From Apoderus coryli (taxonomy: Eukaryota; Arthropoda; Insecta; Coleoptera; Attelabidae), in NCBI GenBank assembly GCA_911728435.2, contig OU452212.1, positions 4,718,563-4,782,562 of the forward strand: 64,000 nt of DNA, read 5' to 3'. Under the pieces are notes generated by a model. The model did no database searches and had not been told where the DNA came from. It saw nothing but the letters and a program-made list of their open reading frames with translations. A program made the position numbers and the translations under genes. Below are positions 13,201 through 24,378 of the stretch, piece after piece; the first letter of the stretch is position 1, and each line of letters starts with the position of its first letter.

Positions 13201-14930
13201 ATTAAAAGCAAAACATTTTAACAAGATTAATGAACATTTAGTGCCGTTATCGTTAAAATCTTGTTAACTGCATTCCGTAAAAAAATATGCACTGTATAAC
13301 GAAATCGAAAAAGTAACACTCACTTTGTGAGAAAACTCCACTATCATCTGCCGAATTCCCATTAGATGCCATTTGAATTTTACTCCCGCTATTTTGTCTT
13401 GATTGCGACGCACTTAATCCAAGTGAAGGTCGCTTCGCAACTATCGGTTTTTTCGATTGCATTGTGACATTTTTCATGTAATCTTTCGCAATTTTATTAC
13501 GAGGAACAAATACTGATTTTTCTGAAGGTTTTTTGGCAGTGCTCGATGAAGGTGTATCATCTATTTCACCCAGTATTTCTGATAACATGTCATCTTCATC
13601 AATTTTAATTTCCTATTAAACAAATACATATTAGAGAATTGCTTATTATATAAAGTAACAAGACTTTTAGTTATGTTGGAAATTTGATTCACACCACCAT
13701 GTTTTCACCAGATCCACAACTCATCAATGGTAATCGGGAGGCAGTGCGACCCAAATCCCCAACACTTACGAAGAGCTTACACTAGCACGAGAGATGATGT
13801 GAGCAGGCAATATGCCCGGTGAAACCGGTGAAAAAAGTGCATTTTTAGTAGAGGAAACTCAGCTGAACGGTTATGTTCAGCTGTGGAGAAATTATGGAGA
13901 CGTTTGCACAAATTGCTGACAAACTCACAAACAATTCAAAAGGAGACTTTAAGTAGTAATTACATTAACCAATATTAACCTGTTTCTTTTTTGTAGGCAT
14001 ATTAGAAATCATATGCTGTAAATTTCCTTTAATCGCTTGATCTGAAATAGCTTTTTTCTTTCTTTTGGTACCTTTACCCATTTTAGCAGCTTTTGCAATG
14101 GATTCTGAATCCAAATCATCATCAAATATATCACGACCATCCTCAACGTATCCACTTCCATCTACAATAATTATAAAATGTTATAAAAAGCTTATATTAG
14201 GTATTTTTTATACATTTATAATGCATCTTTAAACAGATTTAAAATAGATATTTTACCATTTCCGATGTTAAATTCAATTAATTCATTCATTTGGATTTTT
14301 TACAGAAATTCAACAACATAATATAGTAAACCAAATTTAGGTACATTCAATTTAACTCCTGTAAACTTGAAATGTATCAGAGGCAAAAAAAACACATAAA
14401 AAGCTGAAAATTTGTTTTTTGTACCTAAACGTAACGAGTTAATCCAATTACAATTTTATATTGTTAGAACCTAACTGAGGCACCTTCAGTAGTCAATTGA
14501 ACAGAATCAAGTCAAGTCCTGCGGATGACAACCACTCGTGTCCGTGAAACGTTGAGAAGAAACAAGGCGATTAGAGAAAATAGTCAATACGCGGCAGCAA
14601 AATCTATACAATCAATTATTTAAATCATAGGCAAATAAAATAATTTCATCAAATATATTAACCATCATCGACAATCCAATCTTCATCTTGTCTATCTAAT
14701 ACTCGTTTAACATATTCTTTCTCATCAACAGTTTCGTATATGCTATCAAGTTCGTCAACTTCATATTTGTTTTTAACTCCACTTTTAATTTGTTTAAACT
14801 TTTCAAATGCCTTTGCTTTGTAGGAACTATCGCGTTTCTGCCGTTTGGTACGTCTTTCTTCAGCTACAAAAACATTTTATTTATCTATTATAACGTTATT
14901 AATAATAATTAACTCACGTGAGTCTCCCAT
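4211..14930 (-). CDS. PolA1: DNA polymerase alpha catalytic subunit (3' incomplete)
   Basis: This is the B-family polymerase that partners with primase to start replication. Nineteen exons are seen: 14930-14918, 14863-14663, 14161-13980, 13612-13324, 13100-12697, 11873-11709, 11647-11462, 11324-11047, 9476-9358, 8931-8644, 8235-8024, 7674-7449, 6877-6710, 6553-6382, 5539-5373, 5298-5138, 5072-4819, 4713-4505 and 4387-4211. Phases are consistent throughout, giving about 1,290 codons. The first exon is only 13 nt (MGDS). Motif [15 protein letters not shown] lies near residue 874, motif [14 protein letters not shown] near 950, and motif C YGDTDS near 1003, so the catalytic aspartates are present. 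The acidic N-terminal region has the [11 protein letters not shown] motif. The last exon begins the C-terminal zinc module (CLSCKLE). About 150-200 residues are missing relative to relatives and probably lie left of the window. Confidence 0.95.
5590..5800 (+). repeat. Dispersed repeat, permuted relative to 13640-13830
   Basis: This block in a PolA1 intron shares two segments with another PolA1 intron. The first is GAGCAGGCAATATGCCCGG (about 5621-5640 here, about 13801-13820 there). The second is an AAAGTAACAA(A/G)ACTTTT stretch (about 5760 here, about 13650 there). Both are in the same strand orientation but in swapped order, so the two copies look circularly permuted. No coding signal fits. 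Confidence 0.5.
5870..6110 (+). mobile_element. Non-LTR retrotransposon C-terminal fragment
   Basis: A short frame from 5894 reads [13 protein letters not shown] then [15 protein letters not shown]. This is the cysteine/histidine-containing tail that follows RT or RNase H in Jockey/R1-like LINEs. It lies on the strand opposite PolA1 within the intron between exons 15 and 14. Only the 3' tip of the ORF is present, so it is a 5'-truncated relic. Confidence 0.6.
6962..7312. mobile_element. MITE with about 60-bp terminal inverted repeats
   Basis: The left arm 6962-7021 (ATTTTACCAATTCACCAAAA...) is the imperfect reverse complement of the right arm 7254-7312 (...TTTTAGTGAAGTGGTAAAACG). The roughly 350-bp element sits in the PolA1 intron between exons 13 and 12 and has no coding capacity. 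The arms include a shared AACACTTTTT(T)AAAG block. No target-site duplication was resolved. Confidence 0.65.
7690..7975 (+). pseudogene. mariner-like transposase fragment
   Basis: Two overlapping frames read as one mariner transposase middle region: [13 protein letters not shown], then [12 protein letters not shown], then [27 protein letters not shown] carries the first catalytic aspartate of the mariner DD34D enzymes. At least one frameshift separates the halves, and the N- and C-termini are missing. It is a relic in a PolA1 intron on the opposite strand. Confidence 0.8.
9765..9965 (-). other. Unrecognised open frame in PolA1 intron 8
   Basis: The longest open stretch in intron 8 (about 66 codons) encodes a cysteine-rich peptide with no motif I recognise. 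It has no obvious splice context or start context. It is more likely retroelement debris than a gene. A second unrecognised plus-strand stretch lies near 10380-10600 (reads [14 protein letters not shown]). Confidence 0.2.
13640..13930 (+). repeat. Second copy of the permuted repeat
   Basis: This lies in the PolA1 intron between exons 4 and 3. The AAAGTAACAAGACTTTT stretch near 13650 precedes the GAGCAGGCAATATGCCCGG block near 13801, the reverse of the order in the copy at 5590-5800. The remainder has no coding signal. Confidence 0.5.
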
Positions 14931-15196
14931 ATTCTACAGATTTAAAAAATGTACCTATTTATTATAAAACCTCAATAAAATATGTAGAGAAGACTGAAAG
15001 ATAAATTTATTTAAAATATGGAGGTTATGGTTACTGGCGCGAAAATTGATGTAAACACAAATACAGCTTTCTTCTTCTTAGATGGCCTTCAACCACAAAG
15101 GCCCACTTTCCAGGTATGTGCCTTCGAACTCGGCCACGCTATATGTACCTGATCACCCGAACAAATAAATACTTGTTTTAATTTCCACTAATGATT

Positions 15197-15202
15197 TTTA
15201 TT
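15197..15202 (-). terminator. Poly(A) signal of the 2-hydroxyacid dehydrogenase gene
   Basis: An AATAAA on the minus strand lies about 60 nt past the stop codon at 15264. It precedes the PolA1 start region, which lies downstream on the same strand. Confidence 0.5.
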
Positions 15203-15263
15203 TTAATATTTACATGACACAGCAAAAATATATAATTATGAACTTCAAAATTATATAAAAATT

Positions 15264-18200
15264 TTAGTAGCCTTTTTGGAAATCTATGACGGCTGGCAGA
15301 GGGAACTGCTTCTCAAAGAGTTCAAGATTTTGTTTGAAATGTTCAGCTATGTCCTTAGGTCTACTTACACCGGATACATGTGGCGAAATAAATACCTACA
15401 AAAATATTAAATTAAAATCTTCAAATACTAGTTAAAAACCGATTTAATAGACACTAAATGACAAACTATAGCGTAGAAAATTTGTATTTAATGATACATG
15501 TAAAAAATATTTAGTTTTTCATCCAGAACAACCGGGTGTCAGTTGTAATCAATCAGAAATGCAGTAGTGTTGGTTTGGAAACACCATCCATATCCAACTA
15601 TTTGCCAAGATTAATTAAAGTATTTATTTATTTAGTGGAAGCAAAGATTATTGTACATTAATACCATGAATATAAAATAAAATACAAATTATAGCATGAA
15701 TCGTACAATAATTGATAATTAAGAACAAATCTTTTTGCACCCGACTTTGCTGGACATTAAATAAAACGTATGTCTGGCTAAATACCCTATGGTGAAGGCC
15801 ATGAACAAAAGAAAAGAAGAAGTATCTTATAACCCAAAATTTTCTTACTATTTACAAATTTTTAAAACAAGAACGAACAACGAACAAATCTGGAACTTAA
15901 TTTATAAATACTATCTGATGCTTACACCATAGAATAAGAAAGCTAGCTAACCTTTCTTATTCTATGCTTACACTTACAAGCTAAATTATGAAAATTGCTA
16001 CCATCAAATAAAGAAAAAGTAGAATACCAAATGATCCTGAAGGGTTTATCAAATGAAACTATCAGAAATCAGAACAGCAAGCTATTGGTGAAACGTTATA
16101 GCACCTACGTTTTTGTTTATCTGTGATTGGTAACTTTTATTGATGATAACTATCATCTGAGTCTAGATATCTGTACCCACTAACGCAAAATTTGTGAGGA
16201 ATATCTAATTTGTAGCTTATATACACTTAATTAGTGCATAAAATTTATGAGATAGAGTTAAACAATACAAATAAAATTTAATATGGAAACTAACGATCAA
16301 GAAAACAACAATGATTCAATTATGAACCAGAGAAGTCGCCAGGAGCGTTACATGGAGTTGTTAGATAGAATTGAAACTTTACGTAAGCAAAAATACCTCT
16401 CCACAAAATTATTTTTAACTATCTATTTAAAATCCTAGAATCGACAGAGAACTTTGGTATCGGCACAGTACATGAACTAGGAGAGGTCTTACGTACGGTA
16501 AATCAATTGGATGGTGAATGTAATTTTGAAAAAAGAGTCGAAAATGCTGACCAGACCCTATTAGACTATCAGGTGATTTCATCTGCGAGTTCTATGTTGA
16601 AGAAATGTATTCAAACAACTGATGTTTTTGTGACGGCTTATGACAGTGAAGAATTTGTTGAACATATCGTAAGTGCTGGTACCTATCTAGTTACTATTTG
16701 TTTTTGAGAACACTTGTAAACTCACTCTTAATATGAAAACTATAACAAAATTGTAACTCATACAATTTCTTAAGAAGAACAAATATATTTTGTAATAAAT
16801 ATTATATGCAGAGAACTTGAGTTCTGTAACTGGCAATTCTTTTAGAGGGTGATTTGGATAATATATCAGCATAATCCTGAAAGTCCACTCCTTGCCATTA
16901 TCACAGAAGGGGGGAAATGACCCCACTCTGAGGACCGCGTACAAACAGTTATAGTTACTCAAATCCTTTTTTAGTGTTTGGTTATCCTATATATTCAGAC
17001 AGCGCTGTGTTAAATGCACCTTCATTGTCAAAACTTTTGTTAGGGTTTCCTATAGAGTTAAAACTTTGGTATTAAAAAAGTATGTCTCTGGTTGACAGAA
17101 CCTACTTCCACCTGTTAAAAAGGTACCATTGTTAACATATCCATTATATTTCCTCTAAATACAAATTTAGAATGAATTTTTCTTTTTAAGATTTCTTACA
17201 TTAAAAATGACGAAGACAGCAATGAAAACCACAGTGATATAGATGAAGATAAGTATGATTGGAAGAAACTTTTAAAGATCGCTCGATCAGTTATACCAGA
17301 TATACCGGAATGTAGTTACGTGTACGGTGCATACGATTTGGAAGCTATGGGGAATGTGCAACCCAAACAGAGAAAGCCACGGTTGGAAAAGGTGCAAGAA
17401 CGTCTTGTAAAGAAGCAACCGGAAAAAGTGGTGAATGCGCACAAAAAGGATGAGGAAGGTGTGGAGGAGATTGTGAAGGAACTTGTAGATGTTTTAAATG
17501 CAGAATATGCCAGTCACGGCAAAGAACCGGTGGGGTACTTCGATTTTGTAATGGATACTAAGAGTTTTACGCAGACAGTGGAGAATGTGTTTTATGTGGC
17601 TTTTTTAGTGAGAGATGGCAAAGCGGAGTTAGATTTAGGTGAGTGTTTTTGAGAGGTTTGGCTATAAAATAACAAGATTATTGCTGATTACTTATTTTTA
17701 ACTTAACATACAAATATTATATTGTCTGTGTGGTTCTGTGAATTTTCCATTTCTGTTGTGAACCCTAAGATGGCTAAACAAACCGATCCTCGAGACGCAA
17801 ATCCTGTCACCAAATTGACACACCGAATCAACACCATTACCGGCTGTTGTAGGTGCGTTGCCCCATCGATGCGTTCTCCCTCCTTTCGATGCTGTCTCTT
17901 CATGATGGCCCTCGTAAATGGTACGCCTCCACCTCGGTCTGTCGTTCGCGATCTGCTCCCAGTTGTCTTAAGAACATCCTTTTACCTCTTGCTGCCCTCC
18001 CTGATTTCGTGAGCCGACCTTAAGCTGTGAATAAAGGATTTTCTTTGGAAGGCGTTCCGTTGGCATGCGTATTACTTGGCCAGTCGATCGCAGCTGGTGC
18101 CGGACAATCATCGCCTCATTGCTAGTTGTTTCAGCTTCCTCTAGAACGCTGATGTTCGTTCTTTTACAGTTCTAATGTAATCTATTCTTATGTAGAACTT

Positions 18201-21200
18201 CCATGTAGTTATGTAATTCATATCCAAACTGATGATGACCCTAGGTATGGTCAAAACATGTATTTTTATTGTCTGAAGAAGAGATAAGTATTAAAACAAT
18301 TTAATAAATGCGACAGCGTTTTTTTATCCAATATATTGGACATCGACAGTAGTATGGACTACTTTATTAAAATTTTCGATAAATCTGGTTAAGAAAAATA
18401 GTACAAAATTAATTGAACTATGATTTTTCAGATAGGAATGGTGATCCTACATTAAAACCGGTAAAAAAACGAGAATTAGCAGCATTCAGAGAACAGGGGG
18501 GAGTAAACACGCAACTGTTGACACAAATTTCGATGGATTTGTGGCAGGTAAATTTTGTTTTATTTATTTATTTTTAATATAATTATTAATATGATTATTG
18601 TTTGTAGCAATTTAAAAAAGAGGGTGTGTTACAGCGACATAGAAAACGAACTGGTCAAGGAGATGAATAAAAATGTATTAATTAAATTATACATATGACA
18701 GTTATTTTTTGTAATGTATATTTTTTACTTTTCCTAGGATTATTTATTTGGTAAGCTGATAAAATGAACTATATTATCGTTATTTTATAGTTAAATTAAG
18801 TTACTACGTTCCGTAGATTTGTTAAGGTATATGACTTCAAATGACAGATATTCCGTCGAAGTGACCTTACTAGCGAATAATTTTGCTTAAAATTTATAAA
18901 AAAAAACTATTAAAGTTGTGAAAAAGACGGAGTTTTTATTATACAACTTTTAAACATTAAACACCAGCCACCCTGAGAAAAGCATGTTTGAAAAATATAC
19001 TTAAGGAGCCTGTAGGTGACATGAAAACTTTACGGGGTGGGATTAGACGTTGTCCAAGATAAGAATGGGATAGCACATAGCATAAGGGTGCATGATATAC
19101 GGTCGTATATGAAAAATTGAGTGTAAGTTGGTACTTACATTTTGCATTGACCATAACAGGCTATCTTTTCGTAAAGGCTCATCTTCAAATACATCCAAAA
19201 TAGCTCCAGATATCCATTTTTCATTTAGTGATTTTACTAGCGATCTTTCACTTATTATACTACCTCTTCCTATATTGATAAACACAGTACCTCTTTCTAA
19301 AAAAGATGAAATGGAGCACCCTGAGAATTTGACGATTTACATAATTACAGAGTGAAAAACTCTGACACTACTACCTTAAAATAATCTACAGGCTGTTCAC
19401 CCTAATTAGTTTAGTCAATTGAGTGTGAAAATGCAGAAAAAACTGAGGACATTATAGATAAATTTGATGCGGAAAAATCGCGAAATTTCTGTTAATGTTT
19501 AATTCCATTTGTTAAGTTTGCGATATAAATATTTATGTGCAATTAATGCGTTTTTTATTACTTTTAAGTAGGTAGAAATATGATACTTAAATGGATTGTT
19601 GAAACCAGTAAAATTAATAATGAACGACTTCATTAGAGGGGGGGGGATTATAGAGTTTACCCGGGCGTCATACTTCCTAGGTACGGCTGTGATCCACTAT
19701 AAAGAGCTGCTTGTTTTATTAAAGATTGATGTGATTATAAGCTGTTTTCACGAAAATTGGTAGGTATTGGTTTATCAACTGCAAAAAACTACCTGGTTTA
19801 ATCCCATTGTATAGAAAATCCTCAAGTAAAAGATGCAAATGTGAGACTGGGTCAAAACTCAATAAATTTGAATTATGTTTTGCATATAGGAGATATAGAT
19901 ATAACTAATACCTCGACGAGGGTCAAAACTACCTGCTTTCAGAAATCATAATAAATATACAATTCGGTCCTTTTACATTATTTATGGTAGGCATTCCCGG
20001 AATGCAACTTAGTCAATACTATTTGTCCTGAAAACAACTACCTTACCATAATCTTTCGCAAATAATATGTTATTAATACCTTTACAGTGTTCCAAAACAT
20101 TACCATCAAGCAATCCTATGGTTTCATTAGTATGTGGTAAAACATTGATCAAATAGTCAGCTTTTTTCAACATTTCAGTTAGGGAACCATGATTATAATA
20201 ATTGTTTATATGACTAAAGTGTTCAGACTTTAAGTCAATAGTTTTTCTTCGTCCTAGTGCATTTATAGATGCACCTAAGTAGTGTAATTGTTTCCCAACT
20301 GAAAAAATACACCAATATTATTTTTTCTAAATCGTTTATACGGGACGGGCATCTCTGAATAAAAGAATAGAACTGTTTGCATTTTGGGCTGTCACATGCA
20401 ATTTACATTATTTGAATGTTAGTTAATAGTAAGCCTGTTCAACAATTAGGACCAGATGTCTTTACTGAGTGCGTTTAGTAAATAAATACTTACTCCTATT
20501 TCCTATATTTCCAGTACCTAATATAGAAATAGTTAGGTCATATAGAGCTCTATGATTAAATATTTTGCCCTCAGTAGCCCACAGGGATTTTCTTTGATTA
20601 TCCTTAACGCCGAAGAAGTTACGTTCAAAATTTACTATGTTTGCTATCACATACTCTCCCATAAGTTTACCGAAATGTTCTCCAGAAAATCTAAAATAAT
20701 ATACATTGCCTGACTAATTGTAAGAAAGCTCATCCAGTAAAATTACTCCAATAAGCTTTAAAAAAATTGAGCTGCTGGATGTAATATGAATAGACCTTTG
20801 GGTTATAATTTTGTTACAATTGTAAGTAATTTTACTGGATGAGCTTTCTTCTACACTAGCTGGTGGAAGAACTAATTCACCGAATGACTCAAATCTAATT
20901 CTAGCTACGGCTAGGCAGGAAAACCGTTGTTCCGCAGTCTGATCATCCTCCACGCACAAGCGCTAGACGGAGAAATGAGTCAAACAATAGAGACCAGTAC
21001 CACAAGATAAGATCTACTAACTTTATCGATGAATTTGCAGAGAGCGACACTGATTTGCTAATTTTCTGCATAGACTTTGTCGCCCTTTTTTGAATATCGG
21101 TAGTAGGATGATACACAACTCACAACAAAATTTCATGGTCATTAGTTTTTAAAGTCAGACTAGCGATTATATTATCCAATATTCTTATTATTAAAAAATC

Positions 21201-21564
21201 CTGAAATTTGTTCCGTAGCATCGCTTACCGTGTTACAGGAAAGTTAGGTATTTTATCAGGCACTATATGTGGCATTAATTTTTCAATTCCTGCCCAAGTT
21301 CCTTGAACCCATTTAACACTATCTGATAATTCGTATATGTAAGGCCCCAACAAGTCATAGTCGGCTATGATTATTTCGGAACTTCTAAGGGTAGCAAGGT
21401 CTAAATTGAAAAGTCATTGTTAAAGTCGGCATACTATTAAATTAATTACCTAATTTACCATTAGGAAGATTAATATTTCTAAACCTGATTTCTGGAAGTA
21501 TTTTTTGCAGCTCATTAAATAAATTTGCTGATTTTGTTAATACACATACAGATTTAGAAAACAT
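15264..21564 (-). CDS. GhrA-like D-2-hydroxyacid dehydrogenase
   Basis: This is a predicted NAD(P)H-dependent reductase of glyoxylate, hydroxypyruvate or a related 2-keto acid. Six exons: 21564-21459, 21400-21229, 20690-20494, 20298-20080, 19296-19139 and 15395-15264, encoding 327 aa, about the usual family length. The Rossmann dinucleotide motif is GTGNIG (residues 151-156). The catalytic triad is visible as Arg242 (NIGRGS), Glu271 (FEDEPL) and His290 (ISPHVSG). LWSMQNVFISPH resembles the GhrA subgroup more than serine-pathway PHGDH. Exon phases agree at every junction. The last intron (15396-19138) contains the whole Nse4 gene on the other strand. The exact substrate cannot be told from sequence. 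Confidence 0.88.
15928..15966. repeat. Perfect 15-bp inverted repeat
   Basis: CATAGAATAAGAAAG (15928-15942) is mirrored exactly by CTTTCTTATTCTATG (15952-15966) across a 9-nt spacer. It lies upstream of Nse4 within the dehydrogenase intron. It is too short to assign to an element. Confidence 0.6.
16283..18670 (+). CDS. Nse4: Nse4, kleisin subunit of the SMC5/6 complex
   Basis: Five exons: 16283-16382, 16439-16668, 17191-17638, 18432-18547 and 18608-18670, with consistent phases, encode 318 aa. The diagnostic C-terminal winged-helix segment reads YFDFVMDTKSFTQTVENVFYVAFLVRDG, the Nse4_C signature (shown in parts: PVGYFDF, SFTQTVENVFYV, LVRDG). The N-terminal half (RYMELLDRIETL, then LLDYQVISSASSMLKK) matches the helical head-binding kleisin region. 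Nse4 bridges SMC5 and SMC6 heads in the nucleus and supports DNA repair and replication. The gene lies wholly inside the last intron of the dehydrogenase gene, on the opposite strand. A poly(A) signal overlaps its stop codon. Intron 3 carries a LINE fragment. Confidence 0.92.
17703..18190 (-). mobile_element. Non-LTR retrotransposon 3' ORF fragment
   Basis: On the minus strand, pieces in shifting frames read NISVLEEAETTSNEAMIVRHQL, VIRMPTERLPKKILYSQL (each as separate short blocks), NWEQIANDRPRWRRTIYEG and finally CVSRIGLFSHLRVH. This order is typical of the C-terminal tail of a LINE RT ORF, which ends in a cysteine/histidine SRIGL-SH motif. Several frameshifts and a stop make it dead. It sits in Nse4 intron 3, antisense to Nse4, and is GC-richer than its surroundings. 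Confidence 0.7.
18666..18671 (+). terminator. Poly(A) signal overlapping the Nse4 stop codon
   Basis: AATAAA is formed by the last coding bases and the TAA stop (668-670) of Nse4. If used, the 3' UTR would be only a few tens of bases. No other canonical hexamer was seen close by. Confidence 0.45.
20723..20849. repeat. Perfect 25-bp inverted repeat
   Basis: Arms 20723-20747 and 20825-20849 (AGAAAGCTCATCCAG... and its exact complement) flank a 77-nt spacer in intron 2 of the dehydrogenase gene. The fully conserved arms suggest a young snap-back insertion. It is about 127 bp in total. Confidence 0.75.
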
Positions 21565-22190
21565 GTTATTTAAAAAAATAACTAGATTGGTATGGTAACT
21601 AGAATTAAATATTGATAATATAAATATTACTACAATACTTTCTATTACATTTTTATCAAGAGCGTAGAGAGTGTCATTCGATAGACTGATCCCAAAATCA
21701 GCTGATTTTGTTTACATTTTGTGCCTAAACCAGAAATGATTGTAGACCGGGGGGCCTTAACCTCTTTTTTGTTAACCACTTTTATATGACCGATGACCGC
21801 CAGTTGACGGGGAAAAGGGTATAAGTACCAAATAGATTTTCGAGATGTGGATGTTTTATTTATTTTTGATGGGGATTTTTTATGTAGCTTTATTTAGTGA
21901 TTTTAGAATTTGTCTTCTTACCGTTCCTTGATTAAATAAATTTAAATAAATATCTGAGCAATAATGCTAGTGTGTCGTACCACAGAAAAAGAATAATATT
22001 TCTTATCGGGGACGTACCATACCAAATAATCAAACACTAAATATGTGTAAATAATAATATTTATTAATTAAGTAGGTAGTAAAAGCTGGTAAAATAAAAA
22101 CCTAAACATGATCCGTGTTTATAATACATGCAAACTAGGTATAAAATATAATCATTTAAATCTACATAACCTATTAAAATGACTGTTATG
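21565..22190. other. Intergenic DNA upstream of the dehydrogenase
   Basis: No exon is supported. A palindromic AAAATCAGCTGATTTT lies near 21694-21709. The promoter of the minus-strand dehydrogenase should lie here, but no clear TATA box could be assigned. Confidence 0.35.
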
Positions 22191-22197
22191 CCACACA

Positions 22198-22446
22198 TTA
22201 TAGCGGCTTTCTTTCGCTAGTTTTCTTGACCACGATTTGTTGAATTTCTGAAACGTGATTCATAGATAAGAAACGAAAGAACGCTGGATAAGTTTACCTA
22301 AAAGCGGCAAGGGGATTACGGATCCGGATCGCGATGGGTGCTAAAGTGGGGATGAATCAGAAAATGCGTTTTTAGCGAACGAACATGATCAGTGAATCCA
22401 AACGCGTGTGGATCTTGAAATCAGTAGCGAAAGAAAGCAGCTAATA
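22198..22446. mobile_element. MITE, about 249 bp
   Basis: The left end TAGCGGCTTTCTTTCGCTA pairs with a right end ending TAGCGAAAGAAAGCAGCTA, about 19 bp with one or two mismatches. The interior is GC-richer than its surroundings and non-coding. The flanks are AT-rich, so a 2-3 bp target duplication (TA or TTA type) is possible but ambiguous. Confidence 0.6.
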
Positions 22447-22659
22447 TAAAAAAAAGATTTATTTACTTTTCTTTATTAGCTGCAGCTGCCAGGGCTATTT
22501 GGCTGTATGCTGATATCAGCAGGGGGGCCAAAAATTGAAGAAGAAGAAACACGCACACAGCTGGGTGAATTAATTTTGCTGGTACCATTGCCTAGACAAT
22601 GATAGTACCTACATAATTTTTGGGGCGGGAGATGCAAACACATGTCGGTGCGATCACGG

Positions 22660-23180
22660 TAGTCACGTACGTACCTGGTGGCGCGGATAGTGATTGGATG
22701 GGTGGACGGTGGTTCAGGCCGAGTAAAATCCCGGGATTGGAAAACATAATGTTGGTTCATTTACTAAAAATAGTATAGCCACATTAGTGCGCTTAATCAA
22801 TTTCCAAACATAAAAGTGAATCACCATATCCCCAACTTCGGTGACTAAAAATTTATGTTTAGGCTAAAATATTTAAAAATCGGTTACAGCATGTTCTCGT
22901 TAAGACAGGCGCGAAAGTAAGTTGCGACTGATTACAGGCCTTTTTACGGGACACCACCCCGTGAAGTACCATCTCAAAAAGATGAGCCTAACCGAGGACG
23001 ACACTTTTCGTTTTTGCGAAGACTCAACAGAGACAACAGAACACCGACTACCGACTCGGCCTGAACCACCGTCCACATGCATTCACAGAGATGCATGTGG
23101 ACGGTGGTTCAGGCCGAGTCGGTAGATTTGCCTATGCTAAGTAGTAGACTTGGGTGCTGGCGGATGGCAGTCGAGGACCC
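22660..23180. mobile_element. LINE-derived repeat, copy 1, with RNase H/tail fragment
   Basis: Bases 22726-23003 are nearly identical to 24379-24656 in the same orientation. From 22922 the plus strand reads RLITGLFTGHHPVKYHLKKM, then DTFRFCEDSTETTEH, the conserved end of R1/Jockey-type LINE ORFs. The coding tail then collapses into a perfect hairpin at 23048-23125. Minus-strand material at about 3500-3720 is related to the flank. Confidence 0.65.
23048..23125. repeat. Perfect 35-bp hairpin
   Basis: Arms 23048-23082 and 23091-23125 are exact reverse complements (starting CTACCGACTCGGCCTGAACC) around an 8-nt loop (TCACAGAG). The right arm matches other copies of the LINE tail sequence, so the left arm looks like a templated inverted duplication of it. 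Confidence 0.9.
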
Positions 23181-24378
23181 TGGTTGAATGTCTATCATGA
23201 CAAGATTCCAATAATACAAGAAAAAGAAAGACGTATATAATTCATTGCAATTAAATATTACTTCGTTATGTTTTTGTAATTAATTACAAATTACTCTCGA
23301 AAAAGTTTTCATTAATTACAAAAAATATAGGTAATTTAATTACATTTTCAATGACTTCCCAATTAGGTCAATTACTTTTACTAATTTTGCGATCCAAAGT
23401 ATACTAAAAAAATACTTAACATAAATTAAATTACAATTTACTTCAGCTAATATTGTAATTATTACAAATTATATTAAATAATAATTAATTACATTTACAC
23501 CAATTACTTACCCAGCTCTGAACACGCTCATAAAGTCACAGTACTTACACATCTCCATATTCAAGAATATTTAGAAAATGAAGCTGAAATCATCATTTTA
23601 AACAATTTTGTATTTTTTTCCCTTTAAATCAAATCACACAAATATTCGAGTGTTTGCTGACCATTGGCGTAACGAAAGTCAGGTTACAAAAAAAAGGAAG
23701 ATATTCTAAAATTGTACCAGGATTGACAGAATAAGGGCGATAAAAAATTATTTATATATTTATTTTGTACAATTTAATTAATAATGTACATAATTAAACT
23801 TACTACATATAAAAATATAATAATATTAAAACAGTATATACCACTATATTACAGCTACATCAAAATAACATACTAATTAGAAAATGTAAAACTCTGAGCT
23901 AGAATTTTGTGATAATGAATGCTGAAAATTACCCATTGATATCTGGAAGTTTCGACAAGATACAGCGTCATTTTCAATGACGCAACTCCCGTAACTTCTA
24001 TATTTATGATTATGTTTTATTTCTGCAAACACATTCATAAGACATTTTTTTTAAGAAGATTCCAATGAAGTTTTTAGATTTTGTTTGCAAAAAAAAAAGT
24101 TTTGATGCTAAACTAAACTTTTATTTAAGGGACCACCCTATATATTCGTCAATATCTGTCGACCCATGCCTCGGCCTGGTTCTACCTAGTTCGACTGAGG
24201 CTCTGCTACATTAAACAGCTAGTAACTTTGTCCGCTATGCCACAAAATTATTTTTACTTTGTACAATTAGCAGTTATTGCTATTTTCAAACAGCAGCTAC
24301 AAAATAGCTAATATAAAAATTTCTGGGACCTTATGGGTTCGAGACCATGTTGGAAATCCCGAGACAACACTTTTCGGG
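23181..24378. other. Non-coding AT-rich stretch
   Basis: No exon is supported. About 23250-23520 is dominated by AATTAC/TAATT-type simple-sequence variation. Confidence 0.4.
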
